A stretch of DNA of 64,000 bases, taken from Stratiolaelaps scimitus. Taxonomy: Eukaryota; Arthropoda; Arachnida; Mesostigmata; Laelapidae. The DNA lies in contig JABWDB010000015.1 in NCBI GenBank assembly GCA_019614645.1, positions 1,240,001 to 1,304,000 of the forward strand, given 5' to 3'. How positions within the stretch are numbered: position 1 is the stretch's first letter; each line of letters begins with the position of its first letter. Made by a program: the position numbers and the translations under genes. The notes under the pieces are model-generated. The model was not told the origin of the DNA and did no database searches. It was given only the letters and a program-made list of their open reading frames with translations. Below, in pieces: positions 51,980-63,742 of the stretch.

Positions 51980-54400
51980 AACGTGATCTGGGATGCAGCC
52001 AAACCAATGTCGATCTCTATTCCAAGGCTTTCCCCAGGTCTTTCCGAGCAGCTCCACCTCCGCCCCTTCGTTCGTTGTCGAGGACAATTGCAATCTTAGC
52101 AATATCCGACAGTGACAATCGGTCCATCTTGCGAATCGAGCCAAATTGCTCTTACTTCTCGACTCTGTGGCGCTTCGCAGTGGCAGGCTCTGCTGGTTGG
52201 GTCTGGTCTTATTCCTGGTCCTATTCCTTGGTTTGCTTTCCCTTTAGTGACGTGAGCACAGGTGTTAGCCGGCAGTCACCATCGACGTCGCTGCCACTGC
52301 TGCCGCTGCTTGTCCATTTGCCACCCTTGTGCATGCGGACCAGCCGCCTGCTTCCTCGTACTCCACGCTTGCTTCCTCGAGACCCTCCTCGTAGGGAGGA
52401 CTCGACTCCCCGCCCCAGGACAGCCGAGGTAGCCTTAGCTATGTCCCTTTTTTCCCGCAACAGCGCTGGCGCAGAGTACGTCCCTCGCGATGCGTTTGCC
52501 CTTCTTGCCACAAGGCTAAAAATGCCTTAGACTCACGACCGATTCAAGCGTCCAACAACGCCACAGTGGCTGCTGTGTAGTTGCTGCACCTGCTCGGTGT
52601 AGAAATTCCACACGATGCCATAGCGTGCCGTGGGCGGGACGGCACACAACTGCTGCATATGTTTTGCTTTTCACGCGTACTCTCATTAGTGGACAACAGC
52701 AGGATACGCTGACAACCTTAGTGGTGATCGTGCACAGGTTTCTCATTACAGTAAAGTCGTCTAAAGCTTTATCTCCGTGTGGCGAAACAGAGATCGCGTA
52801 ATCAAAGCCATGAGTTCGGCTGCTCGGTTCGACCAGGCGAACGTTGCGCTCATGCCCGCATTCACATTGAAGCCACTATCGTGTCGTGTGTCGCTGTCGT
52901 TGACAATCTTGAGATACTCCAGTCACACGCTGCTCCGTGCACTGATGTCTTTGGGACCAACTACGGCATAGGAGGTGATCGTTGTCACTACCAACGTTCG
53001 GCTTGCCGTTAGACCACGTTGGGCCACGATCACTCAGATCGTTCTACCGTATACAGCATATATTTTATTCTTCGTAGCTCCCTAAATCTTCTCTCTCTCT
53101 CCCTCTCTCTCTATTTGTCTCTATACCCCAATCCCCGTTATGCCTGAACCATTTCCCACAAGTACTAGGTGGCTCGTAGATAGGTGGCTTGGCTTCCTCC
53201 ATCTCTTCGCGTCCCCGTCCTCCCCATCTCGTGTTCCTTTCGTTTTCTTCGCCTATCGTTCGTTCGTTCGTTCGTTGTCGTCCTTCGTTGTTCTACTGCT
53301 GTTTTTGTAAATTGTCCTCCACTGCTCGTCCTCCACGTTCTATTCGGCTTTCTGCGGCGGGGGGGGGGGGGGGCAGCAGACCGCTGCCTACCGTCTGCAG
53401 CCTCCCCACCAGCCGACATCCTGCTAGGACACAGGAACTCTCGCAGGAACAACCTCTCCGGCCATCCTCGTCCAAGATTCCTTCCTCCAGGACGGCCTGC
53501 GCTTGCCTCCCTAGATCACCCCTCCACCGCCACCGCACCCACCTCCCCCAACTCGAAAGCCCCGAACAAGCAGCTTGTTCCAGCATCCAGACCCTTCCTC
53601 AATCCCGTTTGCCGCTTCTGACGCCACTGCAGCTGTAGCTGTGGCAGCAGCAGCGGCCGCACAAGCAGGAAAAAGGAGAATGGCATCCAGCTTGGCCGGC
53701 CGAGAGCCTGGTGACTGCCTGCCCGCTATCCTGAATGGCCTTTTCTACAGCCTGAACGAACCGAGAAGGATCCCGATCCTCTCCGATGTTCTCCGCTGCC
53801 CGTCTCATTGCGACGCCAGGAGAAGTCCTACGGCCGCCGCCGCCGCCATCGATGCTGCTGGTCCTGCCACCGGTGCGTCCTGCTCTAGTGGTGCTTTGCC
53901 TGAGCGCATGTACGTTTGTAGTATGAACGTACGTTTTACGCCCGGCCCGCGCCCTTCGCTCGTTTCGTTGTCTGTCAGAGGTTGCGAGGGGGGGCAGCTG
54001 CCGAGGAGGCCGAGGTGGAGGAGTTCTATAAAAACGCGCCCACTGTCCATGCCGCCCTCTTGCTGCTCTTTCCATGCTATTTCTGCATTTGCCATTCTGC
54101 CCAACGCTCGCCGTCCAATGTCAGTCAGCACGGCGACTGTCACCGATCCGACAGTCACCGACCGACGACTGTTTCAGAAGAAGAACAACTTGGGGGGAAC
54201 AGTGGGATGGGACGCTGTGGCGGCGGCAGGGAGCGGTCTCAGGGGGCCGGACAGTAGGGTCTGGCTACCTCACGAAGAGAAGGACACCCCCCCACCTCGC
54301 GGCACGAGCGACTCCCCCCCGCCCGAAGCAGGCCGGCCTAAGCAGCAGGCCCTCAGGACAACTCAAAGGACGATGCTGCCATAGCATAGACGACATGAGG
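51980..54400. other. GC-rich block without a defined gene
   Basis: (CGTT)n at about 53,262-53,278, a 16-G run near 53,358-53,373, CAG/GCA and GCC repeats. The longest frame is 269 codons (plus, 53,575-54,384) with Ala runs, but two other frames of 90-158 codons overlap it, so it is treated as compositional. Confidence 0.35.
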
Positions 54401-57040
54401 TTGGGGAGAACGAGGGGGAAGCAAGAGCAGGCCAAATTGAAAGCGATTTCTTGCGGTACTGATTTAGACAACGGCGTATTCGGAACGACGGGGCACTGTC
54501 CACCTGCCGGCCTCCCCGGTAGTGGATAGACGGACAGTTTTATGGCGCGCGTATATATTTCTATTAACATTTCGCCCACACTGCTTATTGGCCAATTTAT
54601 TATACTATAGAGTGCAAAGGTAATACGTTTGACGATCGGACGATATGTGATCGCTTCCCGCATTTGGCAATCGTAATAACGACAACAGGAGATAGGCACG
54701 CATCCATGCATGCCTGCACCACGCGGACATATTTATTACGGGTGTTGACCTGAATTCGCATTGCACACATACATAGTCCTTCACAGTTAAAGGACCCGTA
54801 AATTACGGGGGCGGATCGGGGGTGTGTGATTGGCCTGTGCCGGCTCTAAGGGGGAGGGGGGGGGGTTGAACTCATTAAACTAATCTATAAATCACACACT
54901 TTTCCCAAAACTGCATTCGAGCCTCACTTCCTTCGTATTGTGGATGTTCTTCACTAAACCTGCCGCGGGATGCGTCATTGTCATGCGTGGGGCTGCATAG
55001 CACAAAAAAACGACACTCACTCTAGAACATGACCATAGTTCTTCCGCACAGTTCACTACATGTAAGCACACCTGCGTTGTTCCGTAACGAAGCTGAACGG
55101 AGAGACCGACTCACCAGATGAACGCGGGGATACGCGTCGCTATGGCGCTGCATCGACGGAATATCAGATAGCGGAGCAGAATGAGAACTATAAATTTTAA
55201 TAAAAAGTAAATTCTCCACGCTGACTCACGGTCAACGTTTCATGCAAATGTGCAACGGTGGGGATCAAACCCGTGCACTAAAGAAAGTAGTTAGCTTGAT
55301 TGTATGTAAAAGTCATTCGGAAATGCGAACAACAGAAATTCATGATTGAGCAGTTTCTGAGGTGTCTTGATTCCATTTCGATATGCTTAGATGCTTTAGG
55401 TGTCCTTGAAGAGATGCAGAGTTCAGGTGGCTCGACGATGGTGTCGCCGTCATCGGAGAAAACATCGCTACTGCCGTTGTACACTTGCTCCTTGCTGACC
55501 TGTCGACTCCAAGCGAATATGCCCTCTCGAAGTACTTACAAGCAAGTACTCACACAAAACGATCTATTCAAACATGCAAGTACTTGTAATACGAGCAGTA
55601 GCCGAACGGGATGATCTTCTATGAACCGTAATTACGTCATTAAAATCCGCTCATTGCTCTGTACTCCTAGTGTTATATTATAAAGCAGCTTCGTCGAGAT
55701 TAAAAATGGATTTTCGTTTACGGCTGGCCAGTCGCTCGCCCCTCCCTCATCTTAAGTTCGCAATCGTCCAATTATCCTAGTCACGTTCTAACGATATGGG
55801 CATATTACCCTGTCATATAACATATCGGCAGCTCCGTTATGCAAGAGAGTCGACTTCCATTCATTATTCTTGTATAACAGCTTCTATGAAGGGAAAACAC
55901 AATGAAATATTGCTGAATACCAGAACGTAACATAAAGAATCATTCGATTGTTACAGCAGCTGCAATAGTATGTCGGCCTTAGTTAGTTCCTTTATGGAGG
56001 CGGAATCGCGTTTAAAAACGTACAGCTGTCTGAGGAGTCCTGACCTATCTCAGGTACCGTTTACCTGGCAGCTCAACCTGCAGCGCGCTAATAAATATTA
56101 AAGAAACGTATAATTAATTATCCTTGGGGTGATTTCTTATGAGAGAACACCAGCAGGCTACTCCAGTATATCCTGTGATGATATAACGACCTATACAGTA
56201 AATCCATTATGTGTGTTTTTCGCTCTAACTAACTTTATTGTATGTTTGGCTGCCCTGTACATAGTCCTTCAACACAAACTCCTTTGCAATCCTTGAGGCC
56301 AGCCAATTAGGCAGGGAGATCACGGATTCCTCCCGATATGCGCAATGCAAGATAGGGACTCTAACGCTTTCCGCTGAGTCTACGGAACACTACAATCGCT
56401 ACCCACCTCGTGAAGCTCACATCACAAATGATAGCAGCGGGGTCGTACGTGTCAACGCTGAACATCGAGTCGTGTCTAACCAGCTGACTTAGACCCTTGT
56501 TTGCTCCTTTTTGGGAAGGATATGATCCTGGCCGGCCAAAGCAAGCAACACTAGTAAAGAAGGTCCTGCCGGAGGAGTTGCTTGAGGAGACGCCACGCCA
56601 GACTCATGACCTTCCCAGGGGAGTTGTACTGTGAAAGTGGCGGTCCTCAACGACCCACGCGAGCCCATGGGACGCAGGTGCAGAAGGGCTTGGCAATCCC
56701 ATAGAATCCAAAGCCCGTCCAGCCAACGCTTCCACATAGCCCCCAGTCACTCTCGACGGATTATGCAGATTATACTCTACGATGCGGAAGTGCTAATGCC
56801 GCAAACTTGGCGAAGGTACTCTCGCTGAGGCTACTTAATTTCTATTGTGAACTAGAAACAGAAAAGTCAAGCAGGAAATTTCTCCCCTCCGCATGCCCAC
56901 ACGATGTCTATCTCTTGGCGATGTGTATCGGCAGATTTTATAGATGTGATATTCGTCGCGATTCATCACGCGTGGGTTTTCTGTTTGTTTCGTTCTTGGC
57001 AAAAAAACCGCACCACTCGAAGGGTTGTGCTTGTAGAAAA
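54400..57040. other. Intergenic, AT-richer
   Basis: A G-rich run at about 54,850-54,863. At 55,258-55,300 a GGGTTTGATCCCC-like B-box occurs on the minus strand without a tRNA fold. No gene is supported up to the 3' end of the minus-strand gene. Confidence 0.5.
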
Positions 57041-57044
57041 TAGC

Positions 57045-57050
57045 TTTATT
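57045..57050 (-). other. Poly(A) signal for the minus-strand spliced gene
   Basis: AATAAA on the minus strand (TTTATT on plus), about 290 bases downstream of the TAA at 57,339. It supports 57,413-57,339 being the terminal coding exon. Confidence 0.45.
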
Positions 57051-57338
57051 TTGCTCAACTGTATCGTCCACCGTGACATTCCCTAGTGCTCTCAGATCGA
57101 AGCAGAACGGCAGACGATACACGATCCATTTTCCCTGCCATTATCATCATCAACAACAGCGAAAGTGAAAGGCTAGAAGAGAAGCTTAAAGTTAAAAAAA
57201 AACAACACGTTCTTCTATTCTCAACGAACCGTCCATCGATTCGTCGTTGTCTTCCCGCCATCTCTCTCCGCCCGCCAGCCGTCCGAACTCCGAGGAACTC
57301 CGCTGTGGCCGAGACACGAATTCGCTTTCATTCATATC

Positions 57339-59337
57339 TTAGTTGCGCAGCGTGAAGATAGCCCTGCGACGACGGCCACCGCCTCCCTCATGGTCCACAT
57401 CATCGGTGTCTTGCTGCAAAGTCAACCAGCAGGTAAGAGCGCAGAAAAAGTCGAATATCAGCTGAATCAGCGTTTCGAAATCACCGGCACGCGGCTCGGA
57501 GACAATCAGAGAGTGACATAATATAGGTATCCGGCTGACGAGGAATAGCTATATTGCTAGTGGATAGGGAACAGCAACGACGGGCAGCAGGCAACTGATA
57601 TTTGGAGAAATACGACGTTAAATCATTTATTTACTCCGCGCCGCGACTCAACTTGCTCGTTCCTCCTGTGCGAGCCTCGTGTGTCCGCCAGCGCCCAATG
57701 CGATGCTGACATCCGTCGTCCACTGCCAGTCGCAAATGTAGGGGGGGTATAAGCCCGAGCCTGAACGGAACTTTGAGTTGCTCTCTATGGCAGGGGCCAG
57801 TGGCGCATAGATAGGCTGATGGCGGCGAACGAGCCGAGGAAGAGTGTGGGTAGGCGCTGCCGATGAGGCTGCCGGTCGGCCCACGCCATCGGCGAACACT
57901 GCCGGAATTCAGATCGCGTTTTCTAGCTAAAATCAGCGGCCGAATCAGCAGCTGCAGCAGTCTCCGCGCCAGTAAAAATCGTCTTGTTGCAAATCTATCG
58001 ACACTCACAGATCCACGAAGCTCAACTATATGTCTTTATGTCTATGCGAAAAAAATGCCATGTGTCAATGTGTGTATGTGTATATGCTGCGCGAGGGAGT
58101 GTGAATGAGTGAGCTGTTCAAGTATCGGTCGTTCTTGCCACCGAATAGTGCAGGATATATATATATATATATGTATATGCATATATATATATATATATCG
58201 CGTGAAAAGGATAGCCCACCCGCATGTTTCTGATTTTTTTTCTCAACCGTAAGTAGCACTTCAGTTTTGCTTTCAATCATTCAAATATATCACATCTCGA
58301 GAATATTCGGCGAATGTTTGGCTATCTAACTCAGATGAAGATATTTGATATTGGAAATCGTAATTTTGAAGGTGCGTCAAAAGGATAGCCCACTTAGTGT
58401 TTGTCGACGACAGTTGACACGCAACCGAGTTGTAAGATTGTTCTCGTACAAATTTCCTAGAGCCTTTGTCAGGCGAAAACTACGATGGCTGCCAAGCCCG
58501 CCAACGTAGTGAAGATGAGAAGAAAATGATTTTCAGCCTCAATGAAGAAAACAAGTCCGAAAATCCGGAAATCCCTCGAATTTTACAAAGAAGCAGGAAG
58601 GTGATTTCGAATTTTCTTAAAGATTCTCAACAGTACGGGACCAAGAAGGCACCAAGGCGACCATCGGCAGTAAGTATGTACGCGTGGATAGTGCTTCCTC
58701 CTCCGAGAGCCTCGAACGGATTTTTGACTTGTCGCAAAATTGCAGCCGAGGCTGGAGTCGAAATGAACGACCTGAACGTGCAAAGCTATCTTCAGGCATC
58801 AGAACACTTTGTTCATAGAAAACTCAAACGAAAACCGCCTTTAATATTGAAACACCGATCCAGGATTGAGCTTCGCTCGTGAGCAAATTTCGTTTACAGA
58901 GGGGTGGCAACTTGTGCTGTTTTCTGATGAATAGAGATTCAATGTCGACGGTCCTGATGGACATTCTTATTATTTCCATGACATTAGGAAAGAGGAGAAA
59001 CTCGTACGTCGTCGACAAGCTGGAGGTGCGCGTATGATGATTTGGGCCTGCATTGGCTACAACGGAAAGACCGATTTGGTCTTCGAAGACGGACGAATGA
59101 ATAGTGGTGCCTACGTTGTTGGAGGATCAACTTAGGAATCACGCCGGGAAGATCTGTGCTGAAAGATTCATCTTACTAAGAAGTTCCTACGGCGAAGATC
59201 GTCAAGGAGTTCTTCGAAGCTCAAGACATACTGTTACTGAGCTTGCGGAGGCCCGACAAGATACATAATTTGTAAAAAGATTGTAGGAAAACGATGTTAG
59301 AACTCAGTCGTGTTCGACAAGTGGGCTACCCCTTTGA

Positions 59338-59369
<32 letters not shown>

Positions 59370-60518
59370 CCGGATACTGCCTAAGATTAGATTAGCTGTT
59401 TCTTGCGAGAATTCGTGGCAATCCTGCTATGTAATTACAAAAACTATATATTTAGCAGAGCTTTCTTTCTATAAGCTTGTGTAATGTGTATAATGTATGG
59501 ATTGTTTGAAATGACGGTAGCTCCTCACGACGCCTTACAAGATCGAAAAACATCTCCCACCCCGAAGAGTTAGATCCTTTGCTCAGTTCGGTCAAAGCAG
59601 CGAAGCAGATTGCGCACTCGGGAGGCTTAGACCTGCGGGCGGTCGTATCAATGTTATCTGATCAGACGGCATGCTTCCACTTTTCTTTGGAGACCACGAA
59701 TTTTTTTTTCTGAAATCGCCTTAACGCACTCACCTCGAAGACTTTGACGAACTTCTCCCAGTCAGATTTGTCCCCGTCGCCGAGTTTGCTTACGATATCC
59801 TTCTTAGCGTCCTCCCACATCTTGTGCACCTCAGCGCGTTCACTGTCGTTCATATCCGCGTACTTTTTCGAATCGTTGGGGATCTGCCGAACGAGTAGCC
59901 ATAGTTTAGAATAGAAAACACCAAAAAAAAACACAAGGAAAAAAATATCGGGCGAGAAGTTGCAGGGAGGAGATTTATTTTCTTCAAAATCTCTTCGAAG
60001 CTTAAAGAACTGATGGACATTTTGAATGGAAATACTCGTTTTTTTTTTGCATGGCCGTCTCCAAAAGAAAAAGGTCGAGACACCGCCGATTTAGCCACTT
60101 GCTCAGTGTCTCTCTTTCTCGTTAAAGGGGACGCACGCTGTTATGGCATGACACCGTATCAAGGAAACAATTACACAAACATACACTAATTAGAGAATTA
60201 GTTGGGGGGTTGGGGGGGCAGGATTTCAGGCCGAGACCGTCGCTGTCACGAGGAAGGCGATGGCATTGCCCCTCTGCTGTACAGCGAGGGAAAGGCGCTG
60301 CAGATGGAATAATCCTGCGCGCTTGTCGCCGCTCCCGGAAACAATTCGAACAAATACTGATTGGACCTACACGCAAAATTGTCCTGAGCGTAACTTCCGA
60401 GCAGGTGGCGTCCTGTCGAAAATCAAGCCTACCTTGTCATGAAGAACTTGGATGACGATGGTCTGGTGCTCCTTGCTTAGACCCGCCTTCTCCCCGACCA
60501 TCGCGACGTAGTCTACAA
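57339..60518 (-). CDS. Spliced gene for a small charged protein, function unknown (5' end uncertain)
   Basis: Three minus-strand exons join in phase. The first seen (60,518-60,433) has acceptor TTCTTTCGCAG and donor AAG|GTAGGC. The second (59,883-59,734) has acceptor TTCGGCAG and donor GAG|GTGAGT. The third (57,413-57,339) has acceptor GACTTTGCAG and ends in TAA. Introns are about 0.55 and 2.3 kb, both phase 0. The protein is hydrophilic and mostly helical in character, with stretches such as MNDSERAEVHKMWEDAKKD and SDWEKFVKVFE, and ends GGGGRRRRAIFTLRN. Codon third positions are rich in G and C in exons 1 and 2. An ATG at 60,501 in good context (GTCGCGATGG) would give about 97 residues. The frame is open upstream of it to the acceptor (phase 1), so earlier exons may exist. 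Alternatively exon 2 may read through its donor to a stop at 59,662. I do not recognise the family. The long intron contains a Tc1 relic. Confidence 0.55.
58199..59337 (+). mobile_element. Degenerate Tc1-type DNA transposon
   Basis: A decayed element of about 1.14 kb inserted within a TA microsatellite; TA repeats flank both ends, as expected for TA target duplication. Ends are inverted: GGATAGCCCAC near 58,208 and GTGGGCTACCCC near 59,320. A second copy of the terminal motif occurs inside the left end (58,374-58,402), like the paired binding sites of Tc3-type ends. The transposase frame is open from about 58,466 to 58,882. It contains a helix-turn-helix stretch (SRKVISNFLKDSQQYGTKK) typical of Tc1/Tc3 N-terminal domains. 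It then shifts frame and hits stops; FSDE, FNVDGPDG and MMIWACIGYNGKTDLVF follow around 58,920-59,090, the start of the DDE domain. Later catalytic motifs are lost. It cannot encode an active transposase. It lies in the intron of the minus-strand gene. Confidence 0.85.
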
Positions 60519-61500
60519 CTGCGAAAGAAGGAGATGTCGCTCGATGATTATTCGATGCGCATAGCGTGGTTAGTAAGCATCGTCTAACCTATGTCGGATT
60601 GGCGCATCTACCAGCGATAGCAGCGATACCAACAGCATCGCGAAACGACGAATTGAAATCTATTGAAATAAGCGGATAATGACACGGGCAGCCTTAGCTG
60701 GAGCTGGTTATCGACCCCGGCAACTGTCGTTCACTGATCTCAACGCGCCATCCAATTACGCTGGATGGAATGAACGGCCCATGACTACTATGGCTACTGC
60801 TGCTGCAAGCTGCATCGCATCAGAAAAAAAGAACGCGGTATGCTTGTGTATGCCTCTATTTAATTAAAAAAAAAGAACCTAGGACTAACGAATGCCACCT
60901 GTTCAGACGAAACCCGAATAAAAATGTTGATGGACGTGGAGACGCATCGTCAATGGCACTAGCGAATGCTGCTGCGTCTTGAGAGCGGATAAGAGGCAGC
61001 TGGAAATGATTGGCGAACGATTTCGCCAAGAGTTTTACAGTTCGGATCCAGATCACCTGACAAGCGCGCACCCTTTCCCTTGGCAACGTATGTAACTTAA
61101 ACTGCATTTTGATCAGACTTTCGTACTAATCACGCATACATGCAAAGATACAGAGAGAGATAGATTGGCGTCTGAATCTATTGAGTTGAGCAATTTGACG
61201 GGGAAATGCAATTCCACCAGAATTTGGGCTTCCGACCCCATTGAGGCGACTGTGATCGGTAATCTTTGCACGGTTCCATGGGCACAGTCTGTCTGACATT
61301 TTTGAGATTGTGTAGCTATACGGAATTCAGCATCATTAATATATAATGCCATTGGAAATGCTACTATCGTCGGATGAAATTGCTTTGAAATTCCCAAACA
61401 CGTATACACGTCACTGTTAGCAAGTGTCTGGAGGGTAGAGAGCCTTCAAGATCCTATAAAGGGAACTCGAGCTGATCAAGCGAATACGCTGATTCAGCAG

Positions 61501-61552
61501 AACTCAATATTCGTGTTGGTTATTCACATTAACCAACACGAATATGTGAGTT
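61501..61552. repeat. Near-perfect hairpin, about 22-bp stem with a 7-base loop
   Basis: AACTCA plus ATATTCGTGTTGGTTA (61,507-61,522) pairs with TAACCAACACGAATAT (61,530-61,545) plus GTGAGTT, with one bulged base. The loop is TTCACAT. It lies between the minus-strand gene and the mariner remnant. It is shorter than most animal pre-miRNA hairpins. Confidence 0.85.
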
Positions 61553-61705
61553 GATCGACAAATTGAGACGACTGCTTCAGCCTCGAACGTACTACCCTTG
61601 AACGAACAGATATAGTGTCCTGTATCGTAGACAGCCAGCCTATTCTACAATGCCTTGCCAACCAGCGGGCGAATGTGGGTCATGGTCCAGTCAAGCGCCA
61701 ACTAT

Positions 61706-61975
61706 CGGGGTCTCAGAAAGTTCTTTCCGATTTTCATATTAAGTTGACAATAGCCTATAAACTTGAATTTTAACAAACTTTATTGAACAAACATACTCTC
61801 CCCCCACAGCTCTACATCCCCTCCATCGATCGGGAGGCGAATATATTCTCTTTTTAAAGAAATATTGTTCTTGGGCTCGAAAAACGTAGTTACGGCGTTT
61901 CTTCGATCTGGGTCCCTTCGGCGAGCTTCTGGCGGTAGTGGGACAAACATACGTTGATTTCTGCAACAACACCAC
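61706..61975 (-). mobile_element. Mariner element 3' end (transposase C-terminus and terminal repeat)
   Basis: The minus-strand frame 61,975-61,739 includes YFFKKRIYSPPDRW followed by GGEYV, which resembles the C-terminus of mariner transposases (…GI..L..RW..C....GEY). It is followed by an AT-rich tail and GAAAATCGGAAAGAACTTT then CTGAGACCCC, like the inner and outer ends of irritans-type mariners. No catalytic D,D34D region is visible and nothing marks a 5' end in the upstream sequence, so this is a truncated copy. Subfamily is inferred from memory of the terminal sequence. Confidence 0.65.
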
Positions 61976-62408
61976 TGATTTGTGGTTAAGCGGTCAATGG
62001 CTCATTCGATACAAGCAGCTGTCGGCGGCGGCGGCGGTGGCAATAACAACAACAACAAGAAGCGCAATCACAAGTGGAGCAAATTGCGGTTTTGCCGTGC
62101 CGTTTGCCGAGGCTTGTTGCTAAACAAAGTTGCGGCTGTGAGTCTGCTCGGGAGAGGAGCGGTTGCGGGGAGGGGTGACTTCGCCGCGGCTCTCTCTGCT
62201 TTATCAGGCAACGTACACACATCCTGTTTATGTCGCTCAGCATCGCCATTGGAAAAGTGGCTTGGCAAACAGTGCGAGAAATAGCTCTGCGTCTTGAGTC
62301 ATTTATATGAGTTTATGGTGATCCATTGACTACAGCAGCTGACTAATACGAAACAATGGAAACGTTTGATACGTGAAACCGATCCCATGGTGGTACAGGT
62401 ACTTCATG

Positions 62409-62444
62409 CATATATATATATATATATATGTATATATATTTTAC

Positions 62445-62493
<49 letters not shown>
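62409..62493. repeat. Compound (TA)n microsatellite
   Basis: Three TA tracts separated by GTATA and TTTTACA interruptions. The Tyr/Ile-rich open frames crossing it are artefacts of the repeat. Confidence 0.95.
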
Positions 62494-63413
62494 GCAAATA
62501 GCAAACTGGAAAACGACTCAGCCCCCACGCAAATCTACAAAACGCCAGGACAGCACGCTGACGAAACCGGTGCACAAGCGGGTGCCGGCTTCGAAGCGGC
62601 TTTGAGAGCAACGCACTTTCAACGAAAGATAACGCACACACATCACGACTCGTCAACCAGCAATAGTGACTCATGTGGTAGACCACAATCGGCCCCGCTC
62701 GAAGAAACCAAATACCCGGTGTTTGATTTCCTAAGCGGGCTATCGAGTCGTTGCCTCCGTCCGAATATAAAACCCTGTCATGTCGAAGTCGCCATGGGGA
62801 GTACGAGGTCTTCCAGCGAAGAGAAGAGGCAGCCCCTTTTTTTTTCTCCACCGGTTGTTTCCGGAACGTGTTCTAGGACGGCCAGCCTAGACTCGTATTT
62901 CTAATGCATACTGTCCCTAGGCAAAAACACATGAAATTATTTGTAGCCGCGTACGCCGACGGGGGAACTAACAACAGTGTATATGTTACAGTGAGAACAG
63001 CCCCCGAGCGGGACGTGTCTTGCCGATGGCGTTTGACTCGGCCTTCGTGCGTTGAGACGCCTACGAGGAAAACGTGCATTGAAAAAGGTTCAGGACACAA
63101 ACAGCAAAGTAAGGCAAAGTTTCACACAGAGAGAGATGAACTTCAGCGCGTAGGAGTAGACGAGTAGATGGTGTTTGTTGTGCCTATTCTCGATACGATG
63201 CATCGGGCGGCCGTGCGATGAATGCTGCCTCGTTCCTGACAAAAAGTGTTCACAGTGTGGACAATAATGCCCATGCATACATGTGAGATCCTCTTCTAAT
63301 TCGACAGCTCGAGCGAGTCGGACGTGTTTTCTTTATACTGCAATCAGTAATTGAAATATTATGTGAAAAATTGATTGCGTTCAGTGCTCATAACCCCGGT
63401 ACTGACCCTGCAG

Positions 63414-63742
63414 CCCAAGCCGGTGAACAGACGAGGTCGTGATCGAAGAAGAAGAGCGTCGATGATGACATTGGCGAAAAATGATAACTCCCAGAAAAAG
63501 GTAAGGTTTTACGGAAACGATCGAACGCTAAACCGTGTTTAGAAATGAGCTACAGCGTGGTCATTCCTATGACTTCGCCTACTAGTCCATACTGTTACAC
63601 ACGGCTAATTACACTGTGAAATGATTTCCCTTTGCAGTCAATTGGATTTCATCAGCGTGCCGTGGGGCCGGAACCCCGGCGGAATGACCCGACCAAGCAA
63701 AACCTAGAATTCCTTGAAGCTGACCACCCCGCTCTTGAATGA
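63414..63742 (+). CDS. Candidate last two exons of a plus-strand gene
   Basis: Exon 63,414-63,500 (acceptor GACCCTGCAG, donor AAAAAG|GTAAGG) is open in only one of three frames and gives a basic stretch with GRDRRRRASMM. Exon 63,638-63,742 (acceptor TTTCCCTTTGCAG) continues in phase 0 and ends ADHPALE-stop. The intron is 137 bases. No family is recognised and the upstream exons were not found; a frame at 62,793 (MGSTRSSSEEKRQP, context GCCATGG) is a possible start region but no in-phase donor was seen. Short exons of this size can arise by chance, so confidence is modest. Confidence 0.35.

Larger units (their letters stand above)
50560..51980. other. Intergenic with fold-back SINE
   Basis: TA tract at about 50,682-50,703, SINE copy B and a CT tract. 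The 122-codon frame at 51,618-51,986 includes CT-repeat-encoded Ser/Leu and is not supported. Confidence 0.5.

Noticed and set aside
53575..54384. 269-codon plus-strand frame with Ala runs
   Set aside because: Lies in a GC-rich block where several frames on both strands are open at once; no domain, and codon use is not distinct from the shadows.
55258..55300. B-box-like GGGTTTGATCCCC on the minus strand
   Set aside because: No A-box, stems or acceptor; too little for a tRNA or SINE call.
57648..57903. Minus-strand frame ending YPPYICDWQWTTDVS... with a possible acceptor and a nearby AATAAA
   Set aside because: Reads like protein, but it lies in the long intron of the spliced gene, its phase does not fit the neighbouring exons, and the acceptor is weak. 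It could be an alternative exon; not called.
59662..59733. Read-through of exon 2 of the minus-strand gene to a stop at 59,662
   Set aside because: The strong donor GAG|GTGAGT and a phase-matched terminal exon at 57.4 kb make splicing the better model; a 24-base intron to TTTCAG here is too short.
60590..60645. ATG CTG TTG... signal-peptide-like start followed by GTTAGA on the minus strand, just upstream of the first exon seen
   Set aside because: It looks like a signal-peptide exon, but its donor leaves phase 2 while the next exon needs phase 1, so the join would frameshift.
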